Below are positions 33,389-41,855 of a stretch of DNA of 64,000 nt, one piece after another. The position numbers were made by a program, and so were the translations under genes. How positions within the stretch are numbered: position 1 is the first letter of the stretch; every line of letters begins with the position of its first letter. Source of the stretch: Leucobacter chironomi DSM 19883 (GTDB lineage: Bacteria; Actinomycetota; Actinomycetes; Actinomycetales; Microbacteriaceae); the NCBI RefSeq assembly GCF_000421845.1, contig NZ_ATXU01000007.1, forward strand, positions 152,809 through 216,808, in the 5' to 3' direction. The notes beneath the pieces are model-generated. The model had not been told where the DNA came from. It saw nothing but the letters and a program-made list of their open reading frames with translations, and did not search any database.

Positions 33389-33964
33389 TCAGTCGCGCAC
33401 GATGACGAGGTCTTCGAGCGAGAACCGCGTGCGCGGCGCGGTCTCGCGCTCGCGCAGCACCTCCGACAGCTGCTCGGGGGTGCCGATCGCCCCGATCGCG
33501 GTGATCGACACCGGCATCAGCCGCTCATCGAGATCGAAGGCGGTGCTGAGAGCCTCGCGGTCGAAGCCGCCCATCTGGTGCGTGTAGTAGCCATCGGCGT
33601 GCGCCTGCACGGTGAGGTGCGCGACCGCCTGGCCGAGATCGTATTCGGCCCACGGACGGGGCTTGCCCTCGGCATCGGCGACCTCCGCGATGTTCACGAT
33701 CAGCGCGGCGGCCGACACGGCCCACTCGCGGTTGAAGCCGAGCAGCGTCTGCTCGACGCGGGCGTAGCTCTCGCTGCCGCGGCGGGCCACGATGAAGCGC
33801 CAGGGCTGCGAGTTGTTCGCGCTCGGCGCCCACCGGGCCGCCTCGAACACGCTGCGCAGCGCACCCTCCGGGAATGCGTGCTCCGCATCGAACGCTCGCG
33901 GGCTCCACCGCTGCGCGAGCGTGTCGAGAACGGGGGCGGTGGTCTGGGCGGTGCGCGAACTCAC
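33389..33964 (-). CDS. Nitroreductase-family FMN-dependent oxidoreductase
   Basis: A 191-residue protein with nitroreductase motifs: RWSPRAFD near residue 19 (FMN-binding arginines), ARWAPSANNSQPWRFIVARR, and LGQAVAHLTVQAHADGYYTHQMGGF. Family members use FMN and NAD(P)H to reduce nitro groups, quinones or other electrophiles. The start is GTG 33964 with GAAGGAG six bases upstream. It appears monocistronic and is convergent with hemD. Confidence 0.9.
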   Translation of the reverse strand: MSSRTAQTTAPVLDTLAQRWSPRAFDAEHAFPEGALRSVFEAARWAPSANNSQPWRFIVARRGSESYARVEQTLLGFNREWAVSAAALIVNIAEVADAEGKPRPWAEYDLGQAVAHLTVQAHADGYYTHQMGGFDREALSTAFDLDERLMPVSITAIGAIGTPEQLSEVLRERETAPRTRFSLEDLVIVRD

Positions 33965-34074
33965 GTGAGTCTCCTTCGAGATGATGCGGGAGGGCCCTCC
34001 ACTGCGGGACCCGTGTTCCGCCTCACTGCAACACGCGATCCGCCGCCGCTATTCCCTCGGGGCCCGGGCCTCGC

Positions 34075-34995
34075 TCAGGAGCCGAGCAGCCAGGCGATCA
34101 GCGCGATGACGGGCAGCGACGCGAATGTCGTGAGGAAGACCGTGTCACGCGTCGCCGTCTCCGCGCGCCGATAGGTGGCGGCGTAGTTGTAGACGTTCTG
34201 CGCCGTGGGCAGCGCCGCGATGGTCGTCGCGACGAACACCTCATGCGCGCTCAGCCCGCACAGCATCGCGATCACCCAGGTGACGAGCGGCATGAGCAGC
34301 ACCTTCAGGCCGCTCGCCGCGAACACCGACGCCCGCCCCGTGCCCCGCTGCAGCGCGCGCTGGCCGCGCAGCGAGATGCCGAAGCTCAGCAGCACCATCG
34401 GGATTGCCGCGGCGCCGAGCATGTCGAGGGGCGCCATCACGATCTGAGGCACGGGCAGGCCGGTCAGCGCCACGACGAGGCCCGCAATCGACCCGACGAT
34501 GATCGGGTTCGAGAGCGCCCGCCCGAGCGCCACCAGGAAGCCGCGCTGGTTGCCGCGCACGCTTTCGAGGATCGCGAGCACCGCCGGAGCGAAGAACAGC
34601 AGCTGCACCAGCATCAGCGGGGCCACGTAGGCGGCGTCGCCCAGGATGTAGACCGCGACCGGCAGACCGAGGTTGTTCGCGTTGACGTAGCCCGCGCACG
34701 TCGCGCCCAGCGTGGTGCTCGCGAGATCCCGTTTGAACCACAGCCGCGACGCGACAACGAACACGGCCGCGACGATCACGGCCCCCGCGCTCGTCACCAG
34801 GATGACGGGCGAGAGGATCACCGCGGGATCGCTGCGGCTCAGCACCGTGAACAGCAGAGCGGGGGTGGCGATGTAGAACGCCACGTTGTTGAGCACGCGC
34901 CGTTGATCGCCCTGCACCACCTTGAACAGCGCGGTGAGGTAGCCGGCGCCGATCACGCCCAGGATCAGCGCGAATCCCTGCAGCACCCCCAGCAT
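34075..34995 (-). CDS. AEC-family (auxin efflux carrier-like) transporter
   Basis: A 306-residue membrane protein with about ten helices, of the AEC family. Typical sites are YVNANNLGLPVAVYILGD in helix 4 and PTAQNVYNYAATY near the end, which form the crossing region of this fold. Family members export or exchange organic anions, including malate/lactate and aromatic acids. It starts seven bases after the stop of the ThDP enzyme, so it is the third gene of the cyclase operon; it would move that pathway's substrate or product. Confidence 0.88.
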   Translation of the reverse strand: MLGVLQGFALILGVIGAGYLTALFKVVQGDQRRVLNNVAFYIATPALLFTVLSRSDPAVILSPVILVTSAGAVIVAAVFVVASRLWFKRDLASTTLGATCAGYVNANNLGLPVAVYILGDAAYVAPLMLVQLLFFAPAVLAILESVRGNQRGFLVALGRALSNPIIVGSIAGLVVALTGLPVPQIVMAPLDMLGAAAIPMVLLSFGISLRGQRALQRGTGRASVFAASGLKVLLMPLVTWVIAMLCGLSAHEVFVATTIAALPTAQNVYNYAATYRRAETATRDTVFLTTFASLPVIALIAWLLGS

Positions 34996-35002
34996 CGGAG
35001 GC

Positions 35003-36877
35003 CTAGTGCCCTCGGAACGCTTCGGCCAGCCACCACGCGCCCCCGTCGGAGGCGATGCGGGCGTCGAGCACGAGCGGGCCCGACGGGCCGGAAGCGAGCC
35101 ACTCCCGCACCGCCGCGAGGTCGTTGCGATCCCGCACCGTGACGCCCTGCGCGCCGAAACCGCGGGCGATGCTCGCGATGTCGACGCGAGGGAAGGTCAC
35201 CGTGCCGAGGTCGGGGGTGACGAAGCCGGGATCGTCGCTCACGCCGAAGTGATGGATCTCGGCACCGTAGGCGTCGTCGTTGTAGACCACCACGAGCAGC
35301 GGCAGTCCGAGCCGCACCGCGGTTTCGAGTTCGGCGACGCCCATGAGGAAGCCGCCGTCGCCCGCGCCGAGCACCGGCAGCCGGTCCGGCCGGGCGAGCG
35401 CCGCGCCCACCGCCGTGGCGAGCCCCAGCCCGATCGATTGGAACGCCTGCGTGAAGCAGAAGCCGTGCTCGTCAGGCGCATCGAGGTAGGCCGACGGGTA
35501 GCCCATGAAGTTGCCGGAATCGACTGAGATGATGCGCTCCGCAGGGATCAGCGCGTTCAGCTCGCGGCTGAGCACGCGCGGATCGATGCGCGCCCCGGAG
35601 TCGCTGACCTCGCGAGCGTCGTCGCCGATCTCGCTGACCTCGCGGGCGTCGTCGCCGGCATCGCCGGCACCGTCTCGCCCGGCTGCGCGTGCGGCCCGGA
35701 CCGGACCGCCGAAATCGGGCGGGTCGAGGGGCACGTCGGCCCAGCGGCCCTCGGCGGCGATGCGGGTCGCGATCTCGGGCGTGCGGTACCGCGGGACGGT
35801 GTCGGCCCCGAAGCGGGTGAGCTCGCCCAGCACGGCGACCGCCGTCGATGCGACGTCGCCGAGCACCCCGAGATCGATCGGGCGCTGCGCCCCGAGCGCG
35901 GAGACCTCGAGGTCGATCTGCGCGATGCGTGTGTCGGGGCCGATCAGGCGCCCGTGCCGCATGGTCCACATGTTGAGCGCGCACCCTGCGCCGATGATGA
36001 GGTCGGCCTCCGAGATCAGCTCGGCCGTGAGCGGAGACGAGAAGCCGCCCGAGATGCCCAGGTCGAAGGGATCGCCCGCGAAGAGCCCCTTCGCCACCGC
36101 GGAGGTGGCCAGCAGCGCCCCGGACGCCGAGGCGAGTGCCCGCAGCTCAGGGCCGGCGCCGCGTGCGCCCCGCCCGGCGACGATCACCGGGCGTTCGGCC
36201 GACGAGATCAGCTGGACGAGCGCCGACACCGCATCGGAGTCCGCGCACGGCAGCACCGGGGCCGGGGGTGGCGCAAGCGTGTCGAGCGCCCGCAGTGCGT
36301 CGGCTGGCGCCGGCTGCGCCTGCACATCGAGCGGCAGATTGAGAACCACGGTGCGGCGTTCGTCACGGGCGGTGCGGAAGGCCCGCACCACATCGGCGAG
36401 AGCGCTCGCGGCGGAGTGCACGCGGTGCGCCTCGGCCAGCACAGACCGAGCGAAGCCCGGCTGATCCATCGAGAAGTTCGACCCGACCGCCGCACCGGAG
36501 GCCTCCGCTGCGAGTACGATGACGGGCGTGCGGCTCTTCGCCGCCTCGCCGATCCCCGTCGCCGCGTTCGTGAGCCCGCAGCCCTGGTGCACCGACACGA
36601 GTGCCACCGTGCCCGACATGCGCGAGAACGCGTCGGCCATGGTGGCCGCCCCGCCCTCGTGCCGCGCTGCGGTGAAGGGGACTCCGGCCCCGCGCAGCGC
36701 GTTCGTCACCGCGAAGTTGCCGGATCCGACTACGCCGAAGCAGTGACCGGCCCCGAGACGTGCGAGTGCGTGCCCCACGAGCTCGGCCACGGTGGCGGGA
36801 TCGGGAGCCACGCTCGGCCCGGCCTCGGCGACGGCTGCATCGGCCGGGGCGGCTTCGGCCGGAGCGACGTGTGGCAT
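35003..36877 (-). CDS. Thiamine-diphosphate-dependent enzyme (benzoylformate decarboxylase/acetolactate synthase-like)
   Basis: A 624-residue ThDP enzyme with the three usual domains: N-terminal Pyr domain (FGVVGSGNFAVTNALRGAGV, ARHEGGAATMADAF with the catalytic-type Glu, and SVHQGCGLTNAATGIGEA), a central domain (RPVIVAGRGARG), and the PP domain with the ThDP signature GAGDGGFLMGVAELETAVRLG followed by VYNDDAYG. Before the PP domain a linker contains a duplicated GDDAREVS unit. Activity would be decarboxylation or carboligation of a 2-oxo acid. ATG 36877 overlaps the upstream stop by one base (TGATG). The N-terminal 25 residues are Ala/Pro-rich. Confidence 0.85.
   Translation of the reverse strand: MPHVAPAEAAPADAAVAEAGPSVAPDPATVAELVGHALARLGAGHCFGVVGSGNFAVTNALRGAGVPFTAARHEGGAATMADAFSRMSGTVALVSVHQGCGLTNAATGIGEAAKSRTPVIVLAAEASGAAVGSNFSMDQPGFARSVLAEAHRVHSAASALADVVRAFRTARDERRTVVLNLPLDVQAQPAPADALRALDTLAPPPAPVLPCADSDAVSALVQLISSAERPVIVAGRGARGAGPELRALASASGALLATSAVAKGLFAGDPFDLGISGGFSSPLTAELISEADLIIGAGCALNMWTMRHGRLIGPDTRIAQIDLEVSALGAQRPIDLGVLGDVASTAVAVLGELTRFGADTVPRYRTPEIATRIAAEGRWADVPLDPPDFGGPVRAARAAGRDGAGDAGDDAREVSEIGDDAREVSDSGARIDPRVLSRELNALIPAERIISVDSGNFMGYPSAYLDAPDEHGFCFTQAFQSIGLGLATAVGAALARPDRLPVLGAGDGGFLMGVAELETAVRLGLPLLVVVYNDDAYGAEIHHFGVSDDPGFVTPDLGTVTFPRVDIASIARGFGAQGVTVRDRNDLAAVREWLASGPSGPLVLDARIASDGGAWWLAEAFRGH
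35601..35660. repeat. Two tandem 30-bp units in the ThDP-enzyme gene
   Basis: TCGCTGACCTCGCGAGCGTC continues to 35630 and is repeated at 35631-35660 with few changes. In the protein it duplicates a ten-residue acidic linker segment (GDDAREVSEI / GDDAREVSDS). It is in frame and probably a recent slippage event. Confidence 0.8.
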
Positions 36878-37650
36878 CAGGCCTCCACGAGGGCGTACAC
36901 GCGGGCGGGGCTGCCCGTGCCGCCCACGATGGGCAGCGGCGCCACCACGATTGCGGCGCCCGTGGGCGGCAGCAGTGAGAGGTTCTGCAGCGAGGTGATG
37001 CCGTACTTGTCGGCACCGAGCAGGTGGTAGTGCACGGGGAACGGCGGATCCAGCTCGGCGCCTCGCCCCGCATCGATGCCGACGGTCTCGACGCCGACAC
37101 CCGAGATCTCGGCGCGACCGGCCAGCCAGGCCGCGCACTCGGCCGTGAACCCCGGCGTGTGGGAGCCGGTCTCGTCTGCGTTGAGGAAGGCCTCCTGCGA
37201 ACCCGAGAAACGATCCCACCCCGTGCGCAGCAGCAGCCAGGTGCCGTGCGCGAACGCGCCGTGCTCGGCCTCCCACGCCTCGACGTGGTGCACGTCGAGC
37301 AGGAAGTCGTTGTCGGCCGCGGCCTCGGCCGAGAAGTCGAGCACTGCGGCCGGGCCGAACAGGCGCGCGGGCGGGATCTCGGAGACGTCATGGCCCTCAC
37401 GGCCGCTGATCCAGTGGATCGGGGCGTCGATGTGCGTGCCGATGTGCTCGCCCGTGTGGATGTTCGCATGCTTCCAGAACGGGCCCGGCTCGTTGTACTC
37501 GCTCACCGTCTCGAGCGAGAAATCGATGAGGTTGGCGAAAGGCTCGGGCAGCCGCAGCGTCGGGGTCGAAGCCTGCAGCTTGTTCGTGAGATCGACCACG
37601 CGCAGCGATCCCGAGCCGATGGCGCCGAGCAGTTCTGGGATGAGGGACAT
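36877..37650 (-). CDS. Cyclase-family hydrolase (kynurenine formamidase/isatin hydrolase-like)
   Basis: A 257-residue protein of the cyclase family (PF04199). The metal site HIGTHIDAPIHW matches the HxGTHxDxPxH consensus that binds manganese or zinc in isatin hydrolase and KynB; LLLRTGWDRF and FTAECAAWLAGR, then GVGVETVGIDAG are also conserved. The family hydrolyses cyclic or formyl amides. ATG 37650 follows AGGAGGATCC. It is the first gene of an operon with a ThDP enzyme and an AEC carrier. A hydrolase making an arylglyoxylate followed by a ThDP decarboxylase is chemically coherent, but the substrate is inferred. Confidence 0.88.
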   Translation of the reverse strand: MSLIPELLGAIGSGSLRVVDLTNKLQASTPTLRLPEPFANLIDFSLETVSEYNEPGPFWKHANIHTGEHIGTHIDAPIHWISGREGHDVSEIPPARLFGPAAVLDFSAEAAADNDFLLDVHHVEAWEAEHGAFAHGTWLLLRTGWDRFSGSQEAFLNADETGSHTPGFTAECAAWLAGRAEISGVGVETVGIDAGRGAELDPPFPVHYHLLGADKYGITSLQNLSLLPPTGAAIVVAPLPIVGGTGSPARVYALVEA

Positions 37651-37700
37651 GGATCCTCCTCGTCGAGGTGCGAATATGCGGTGAGCAGTGCCGTTCCAGG

Positions 37701-38654
37701 CTATCGCGCACCACTGACATCGAGCGCGACCGCGGCCTCCTCCGCGATGATCTCCGAGAGCCTGTCGAGCACCGGGGAGCGCAGATTCCAGCGCTGCCAG
37801 TACAGCGGCAGCTCGAACGCCGAACCCCGGACCAGCTCGACCATGCGACCGCTCGCGAGCGCCTCGGCGCACTGCCGGTGCGGCAGCATGCCCCAGCCCA
37901 TGCCCAGCTCGACCGCCAGCGCGAACTCGGCCGACGACGGCACGAAGTGGCGGGGAGGCTCGATCGCCGCGGAAGGTCGGTCGCCGTGCCCGGAGCCCTC
38001 ACCCACCGCACCACGCACGGCGCCGCCCGCGATGCGCTCGATGAAGCGCCGCTGGAACATGTCGTGCCGATCGAACTCGATCATCGGCGCCACCGCGAGC
38101 GCCTCCGGCGAGACCCCCTCGGAGAAGTGCGCGGCTACGAAGGACGGCGCGGCCACCGCGCGGTAGCGGTCCACGCCGATGAGGGCCGAGGTGCATCCCG
38201 GCACCGCCTCCGCCGTGGCGGTGAGCGCCGCCATCACCTCGCCGCTGCGCAGCCGCTCCGTCGACAGCGTCTCATCCGAGCGCACCACCTCGAAGCGGGC
38301 GCCCGTCTCCCGAGCCGCCCGTGCCAGCGCCGGCACGAACCAGGTCGCCAGCGAGTCGGCGTTGACGACGACGGGGATCAGCGTGCCGCCCGACGGTCCC
38401 TGCCCCAGCTCGTCGGCCACGTCGTCGAGCACGCGCTCGACCTGCCGGGCGGCCCGCAGCACCGCGGACCCCGCCGTCGTCGTCTCGACGGGGCGCGTGC
38501 GGCGCAGCAGCACCGACCCCACCCGCTGCTCCATCGAGCGCACGCGCTGGCTCACGGCCGAGGGCGTGATGTGCAGGCGCCGCGCCGCGCCCTCGAAGCT
38601 GCCCTCGTCGATGATGGCGGCGAAGGTGGCGAGGTGCTCGACTGGCAGGTCCAC
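37701..38654 (-). CDS. lysG: LysR-family regulator of the ArgP/LysG type
   Basis: A 317-residue LysR regulator: winged HTH at residues 1-60 (LATFAAIIDEGSFEGAARRLHITPSAVSQRVRSMEQRVG), effector domain with VVNADSLATWFVPAL and GMGWGMLPHRQC, as in ArgP/IciA/LysG. It is divergent from the lysE gene across 282 bases, the classic lysG-lysE layout in actinobacteria, where LysG activates the exporter when lysine or arginine accumulates. The start is GTG 38654 at the beginning of the HTH; the open frame upstream lacks family residues. Confidence 0.88.
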   Translation of the reverse strand: MDLPVEHLATFAAIIDEGSFEGAARRLHITPSAVSQRVRSMEQRVGSVLLRRTRPVETTTAGSAVLRAARQVERVLDDVADELGQGPSGGTLIPVVVNADSLATWFVPALARAARETGARFEVVRSDETLSTERLRSGEVMAALTATAEAVPGCTSALIGVDRYRAVAAPSFVAAHFSEGVSPEALAVAPMIEFDRHDMFQRRFIERIAGGAVRGAVGEGSGHGDRPSAAIEPPRHFVPSSAEFALAVELGMGWGMLPHRQCAEALASGRMVELVRGSAFELPLYWQRWNLRSPVLDRLSEIIAEEAAVALDVSGAR

Positions 38655-38860
38655 GGGGTCCTCTTCTCGTTCGGGCGGCCGGTGGCCCCTGTGGCCGGTG
38701 CGGCAGCTCGACCGCGGATCGGCCGTCGCTGCCGCCGATCCGCCCCCGATGTTTCGGAGCCCGCCCGTGTTTCGGACGCAGCTGCAAGGATGGATCCGAA
38801 ACACCGGCGACCCCCGAAATATCGTCGGAGCCCCCGGCCGCATCCCACGCTACATGAAGC

Positions 38861-38876
38861 TCAGCTTATGCTGCAT
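38861..38876. promoter_or_regulatory. Candidate LysG site in the lysG-lysE intergenic region
   Basis: TCAGCTTATGCTGC holds an inverted repeat CAGC-TTAT-GCTG in an AT-richer patch 60-75 bases upstream of the lysE start, a place expected for an activating LysR protein. On the plus strand TATGCT could act as a -10. The 11-mer TCAGCTTATGC recurs at 40649-40659, just upstream of the threonine aldolase gene. The rest of 38655-38936 shows no gene. Confidence 0.35.
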
Positions 38877-38936
38877 CACAATCCGTAGCGCTGCTGAAGT
38901 AGCGAAGCCGCCCCGCCCGCCCGTAACGTCGACTGC

Positions 38937-39560
38937 GTGATCCTTCCCCTCCTCATCGGCGCCGGCAGCGGCCTCTCCCTCATCGTCGCCATCGGCGCCC
39001 AGAACGCCTTCGTGCTGCGCCAGGGGATCCGGCGCGAGCACGTGCTGCCGGTGGTGCTCATCTGCGGCCTCACCGATGCCCTGCTCGAGCTGCTCGGCGT
39101 AGCCGGCATCGGCCTCGTCATCGAGCGCGCGCCGATCCTGCTCGAGATCGTGCGCTGGGGCGGCGTCGCCTTCCTGCTCTGGTACGCGTGGTCGGCCGCG
39201 CGCCGCGCGATGCGGCCCGAAGCGCTCGTGGCGGGCGATGGGCCGGAGGGATCCGGCAGCAGCCTCAAGCGAACGATCCTCGCCTGCCTCGCCATCACCT
39301 ACCTCAACCCCCACGTCTACCTCGACACGATGGTGCTCATGGGATCCATCGGCAACGCGCAGGGCGACCCCGCCCGTTGGTGGTTCGTGGCGGGCGGCGC
39401 GCTCGCGAGCATCGCCTGGTTCTTCCTGCTCGGCTACGGGGCACGAGCGCTGACGCGGTTCTTCGCGACTCCGCGCTCCTGGCAGGTGCTCGACTGGGTC
39501 GTCGCAGTGATCATGATCGTGATCGCCGCCAGGCTCGTCTTCGGCGGCATCGGGGTGTAG
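38937..39560 (+). CDS. lysE: LysE-family amino-acid exporter (lysine/arginine)
   Basis: A 207-residue membrane protein with about six hydrophobic helices and LysE-family sites: LIVAIGAQNAFVLRQGIRREHV in helix 1, CGLTDALLELLGVAGIG, and ITYLNPHVYLDTMVLMGSI (conserved Asn-Pro-His). It exports basic amino acids by proton-coupled antiport in the characterised members. The start is GTG 38937. A lysG regulator is divergent. It is convergent with ltaE, separated by 25 bases. Confidence 0.92.
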   Translation: MILPLLIGAGSGLSLIVAIGAQNAFVLRQGIRREHVLPVVLICGLTDALLELLGVAGIGLVIERAPILLEIVRWGGVAFLLWYAWSAARRAMRPEALVAGDGPEGSGSSLKRTILACLAITYLNPHVYLDTMVLMGSIGNAQGDPARWWFVAGGALASIAWFFLLGYGARALTRFFATPRSWQVLDWVVAVIMIVIAARLVFGGIGV

Positions 39561-39585
39561 CGCGGATCGGGGACCGCGGATCCGC

Positions 39586-40644
39586 TCAGCCCTCGGCGAT
39601 CGCGGCCAGCAGCGCGTCGACGTCCTCGGGGCGCGTGTCGAACGCGCACATCAGGCGGTAGAGCCCCGGGTCGGTCGGCCACGCGCCGAACGCGAACCGC
39701 GAGCGCACCCGCGCCGCCACCTCGGCCGGCAGCGTCGCGAAGACCGCGTTCACCTCGACGGGGTGCGCGATCCGCAGCCCCGGCAGCGATCCGGAAGCCG
39801 CGAGCGCTTCGAGCCCCGCCGCGAGCCGGGCCGCCATCGCGTTCGCGTGGCTCGCCGAGCGCAGCCACAGATCGCCCTCGTACAGCGCGAGCAGCTGCGC
39901 CGAGGCGAAGCGCATCTTCGAGGCGAGCTGCAGGTTCATCTTGCGCAGGTAGGGCAGACCGGGGGCGGATCCGGGTCGCAGCACCACCACGGCCTCCGCG
40001 CCGAGCAGGCCGTTCTTCGTGCCTCCCAGGCTCAGCAGGTCGACGCCGACGTCGCTCGTCAGTTCCCGCAGCGAGACGCCCAGGGACGCCGCCGCGTTGC
40101 CGAGTCGCGATCCGTCGAGGTGCAGCACCATGCCGTGCTCGTGCGCCTGCTCGGCGAGCGCTCGGATCTCGTCGGCGGTGTAGCAGGTGCCCAGCTCAGT
40201 CGACTGCGTGATCGAGACCGCGAGCGGCTCGGCGCGGTGCTCGTTGCCCCAGCCCCACGCCTCGCGCGCCACCAGCTCGGGGGTGAGCTTGCCGCCCGGC
40301 GCCTCGACCGGCAGCAGCTTGAGGCCGCCCGTCTTCTCGGGTGCGCCCGTCTCGTCGGTGTGGATGTGCGCGGTGTGCGCGCAGATCACGGCGCCCCAGC
40401 GGGGCAGCGCCGCCTGCAGCGCGAGCACGTTCGCGCCCGTGCCGCTCAGCACCGGGAACGCCTCGGCGTCGGCGCCGAAGATCGTTCTCGTGAGGTCCTG
40501 GAAGCGGGCCGTCCACGGGTCGCCGCCGTACGCGGGAGCGTGGCCGACGTTCGCCGCCGCGATCGCGTCGAGCACCTCCGGGTGCACGCCCGCCCAGTTG
40601 TCCGAGGCGAATGAGACGAGGGGGGCGCTGGTGCTGTCGTTCAC
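39586..40644 (-). CDS. ltaE: Low-specificity threonine aldolase
   Basis: A 352-residue PLP enzyme of the threonine aldolase family: SFASDNWAGVHPEVLDAI, the PLP contact GTGANVLAL, AHIHTDETGAPE, LHLDGSRLGNAAASLGV and the Schiff-base lysine in LSLGGTKNGLLGAEAV. It splits threonine or allo-threonine into glycine and acetaldehyde. Length is normal. The start is GTG 40644; CATAAG on the minus strand, about 8 bases upstream, could be a -10 for a nearly leaderless message. Confidence 0.92.
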   Translation of the reverse strand: MNDSTSAPLVSFASDNWAGVHPEVLDAIAAANVGHAPAYGGDPWTARFQDLTRTIFGADAEAFPVLSGTGANVLALQAALPRWGAVICAHTAHIHTDETGAPEKTGGLKLLPVEAPGGKLTPELVAREAWGWGNEHRAEPLAVSITQSTELGTCYTADEIRALAEQAHEHGMVLHLDGSRLGNAAASLGVSLRELTSDVGVDLLSLGGTKNGLLGAEAVVVLRPGSAPGLPYLRKMNLQLASKMRFASAQLLALYEGDLWLRSASHANAMAARLAAGLEALAASGSLPGLRIAHPVEVNAVFATLPAEVAARVRSRFAFGAWPTDPGLYRLMCAFDTRPEDVDALLAAIAEG

Positions 40645-40676
40645 CGCTTCAGCTTATGCCCCGGGGTTGTGCCGTC

Positions 40677-40752
40677 GAGTCGGCCTGCTTATATCGAGTC
40701 GGCCTACTATTCGCGCATTTTCTGGGCCGACTCGATACAGATAGGCCGACTC
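40677..40752. repeat. Large nested inverted repeat with four GAGTCGGCC copies
   Basis: Arms 40677-40704 and 40725-40752 are inverted repeats (about 23 of 28 positions) around a 20-base AT-richer loop. Each arm holds two copies of GAGTCGGCC, giving the order forward, forward, reverse, reverse; the inner pair extends to 13 perfect bases (TATCGAGTCGGCC). It fills the divergent intergenic space between ltaE and the ABC exporter. Confidence 0.85.
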
Positions 40753-40774
40753 AGCGGGGCGGGTTCGCGAGCGG

Positions 40775-40796
40775 GCATCCACCGGTCGGTGGATGC
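40775..40796. promoter_or_regulatory. Perfect 10-bp-arm palindrome upstream of the ABC exporter (candidate operator)
   Basis: GCATCCACCG and CGGTGGATGC flank a two-base GT centre, 67 bases before the ATP-binding gene. The symmetry and position are those of a dimeric repressor site. No regulator gene is adjacent, so the protein that binds is unknown. Confidence 0.55.
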
Positions 40797-40862
40797 GGGG
40801 CGTCGCGAAGATCCCTCTGCCGGTCGCTGCCGCTGGGTGCGACGGCAGGCCAGGGTGGAAGC

Positions 40863-41855
40863 ATGAACACTCCACACAGCGATCGCGGCGCAGCCGCGAT
40901 CCGCGTCCGCGGCCTCACGAAGCACTACCGCGAGCAGAGCGTGCTCGCGGGCATCGACCTCGACATCGCCCCGGGCGAGACCTACGCCCTGCTCGGCCCG
41001 AACGGGGCCGGCAAGAGCACGACCATCGAGATCCTCGAGGGGATCCGCCGCCCCGACGGCGGCGAGGTGCGCGTGCTCGGCGAGGAGCCGCTGGGGGCGC
41101 CCCGCTCGTGGCGGTCGCGGATCGGCATCGTCGCGCAGAGCACCGACGATCTCGGCCCGTACACGCCGCGCGAGCTCATCGCGCACTTCGGGGCGCTCTA
41201 CCCGCGACCGCGCGGCACCGACGAGGTGCTCGAACTGGTGGGGCTCACCGAGCACGCCGGCAAGCGGGCGAACAAACTCTCGGGTGGCCAGCAGCGCCGC
41301 CTCGACGTGGCGCTCGGCATCGTCGGCAGGCCCGAGCTGCTGTTCCTCGACGAGCCCACCACCGGTTTCGACCCCGAGGCGAGGCGCCGCTTCTGGGACA
41401 TGCTCTCGGGGCTCAGCGACGAGGGCACCGCGATCCTGCTCACCACCCACTACCTCGATGAGGCGGCGCACCTCGCCGACCGTGTCGGCGTGCTCTCGGG
41501 CGGGCGGATCGTGGCGGAGGCCCCGCCAGGGGAACTCGGCGGGCCGCAGGCTCGGGTGCCCGTGGTGAGCTGGCGCGACGCGTCGGGGGTGCGGCGTGAG
41601 CAGCGCACGGAGACTCCGGGCCTGTTCGTGGCGAGCCTGTGTGAGAGCGCCGGGGCCGGCTCGCCCGGGGTCGGGTCACCCGGTGGGGGCGGATCCGCCG
41701 GCGCGGGCGGGGCGGCCGGATCCGCCGGTGTCGAGCCCGCCGAGCTGGAGGTGCGGCGGCCCTCGCTCGAGCAGATCTACCTGGACCTCATCGGAGGGTC
41801 AGACGCGCAAGCGCGGCTGGAAGCCGCTCAGATGTCGAACGGAGTGGCACGATGA
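40863..41855 (+). CDS. ABC-2 type exporter ATPase (DrrA/CcmA-like)
   Basis: A 330-residue ATPase: Walker A GPNGAGKSTTIEILEG, Q-loop VAQSTDDLGPYTPRELI, signature LSGGQQRRLDVALGI, Walker B LLFLDEPTTGFDPEARRRFW, switch TTHYLDEA. The C-terminal 70 residues contain a Gly/Ala/Ser-rich insertion before the final RPSLEQIYLDLIG, longer than usual. It powers export by the permease encoded next, with which it overlaps by ATGA. Substrates of this class include drugs, lipids and polysaccharides. ATG 40863 follows GGTGGAAGC. Confidence 0.9.
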   Translation: MNTPHSDRGAAAIRVRGLTKHYREQSVLAGIDLDIAPGETYALLGPNGAGKSTTIEILEGIRRPDGGEVRVLGEEPLGAPRSWRSRIGIVAQSTDDLGPYTPRELIAHFGALYPRPRGTDEVLELVGLTEHAGKRANKLSGGQQRRLDVALGIVGRPELLFLDEPTTGFDPEARRRFWDMLSGLSDEGTAILLTTHYLDEAAHLADRVGVLSGGRIVAEAPPGELGGPQARVPVVSWRDASGVRREQRTETPGLFVASLCESAGAGSPGVGSPGGGGSAGAGGAAGSAGVEPAELEVRRPSLEQIYLDLIGGSDAQARLEAAQMSNGVAR

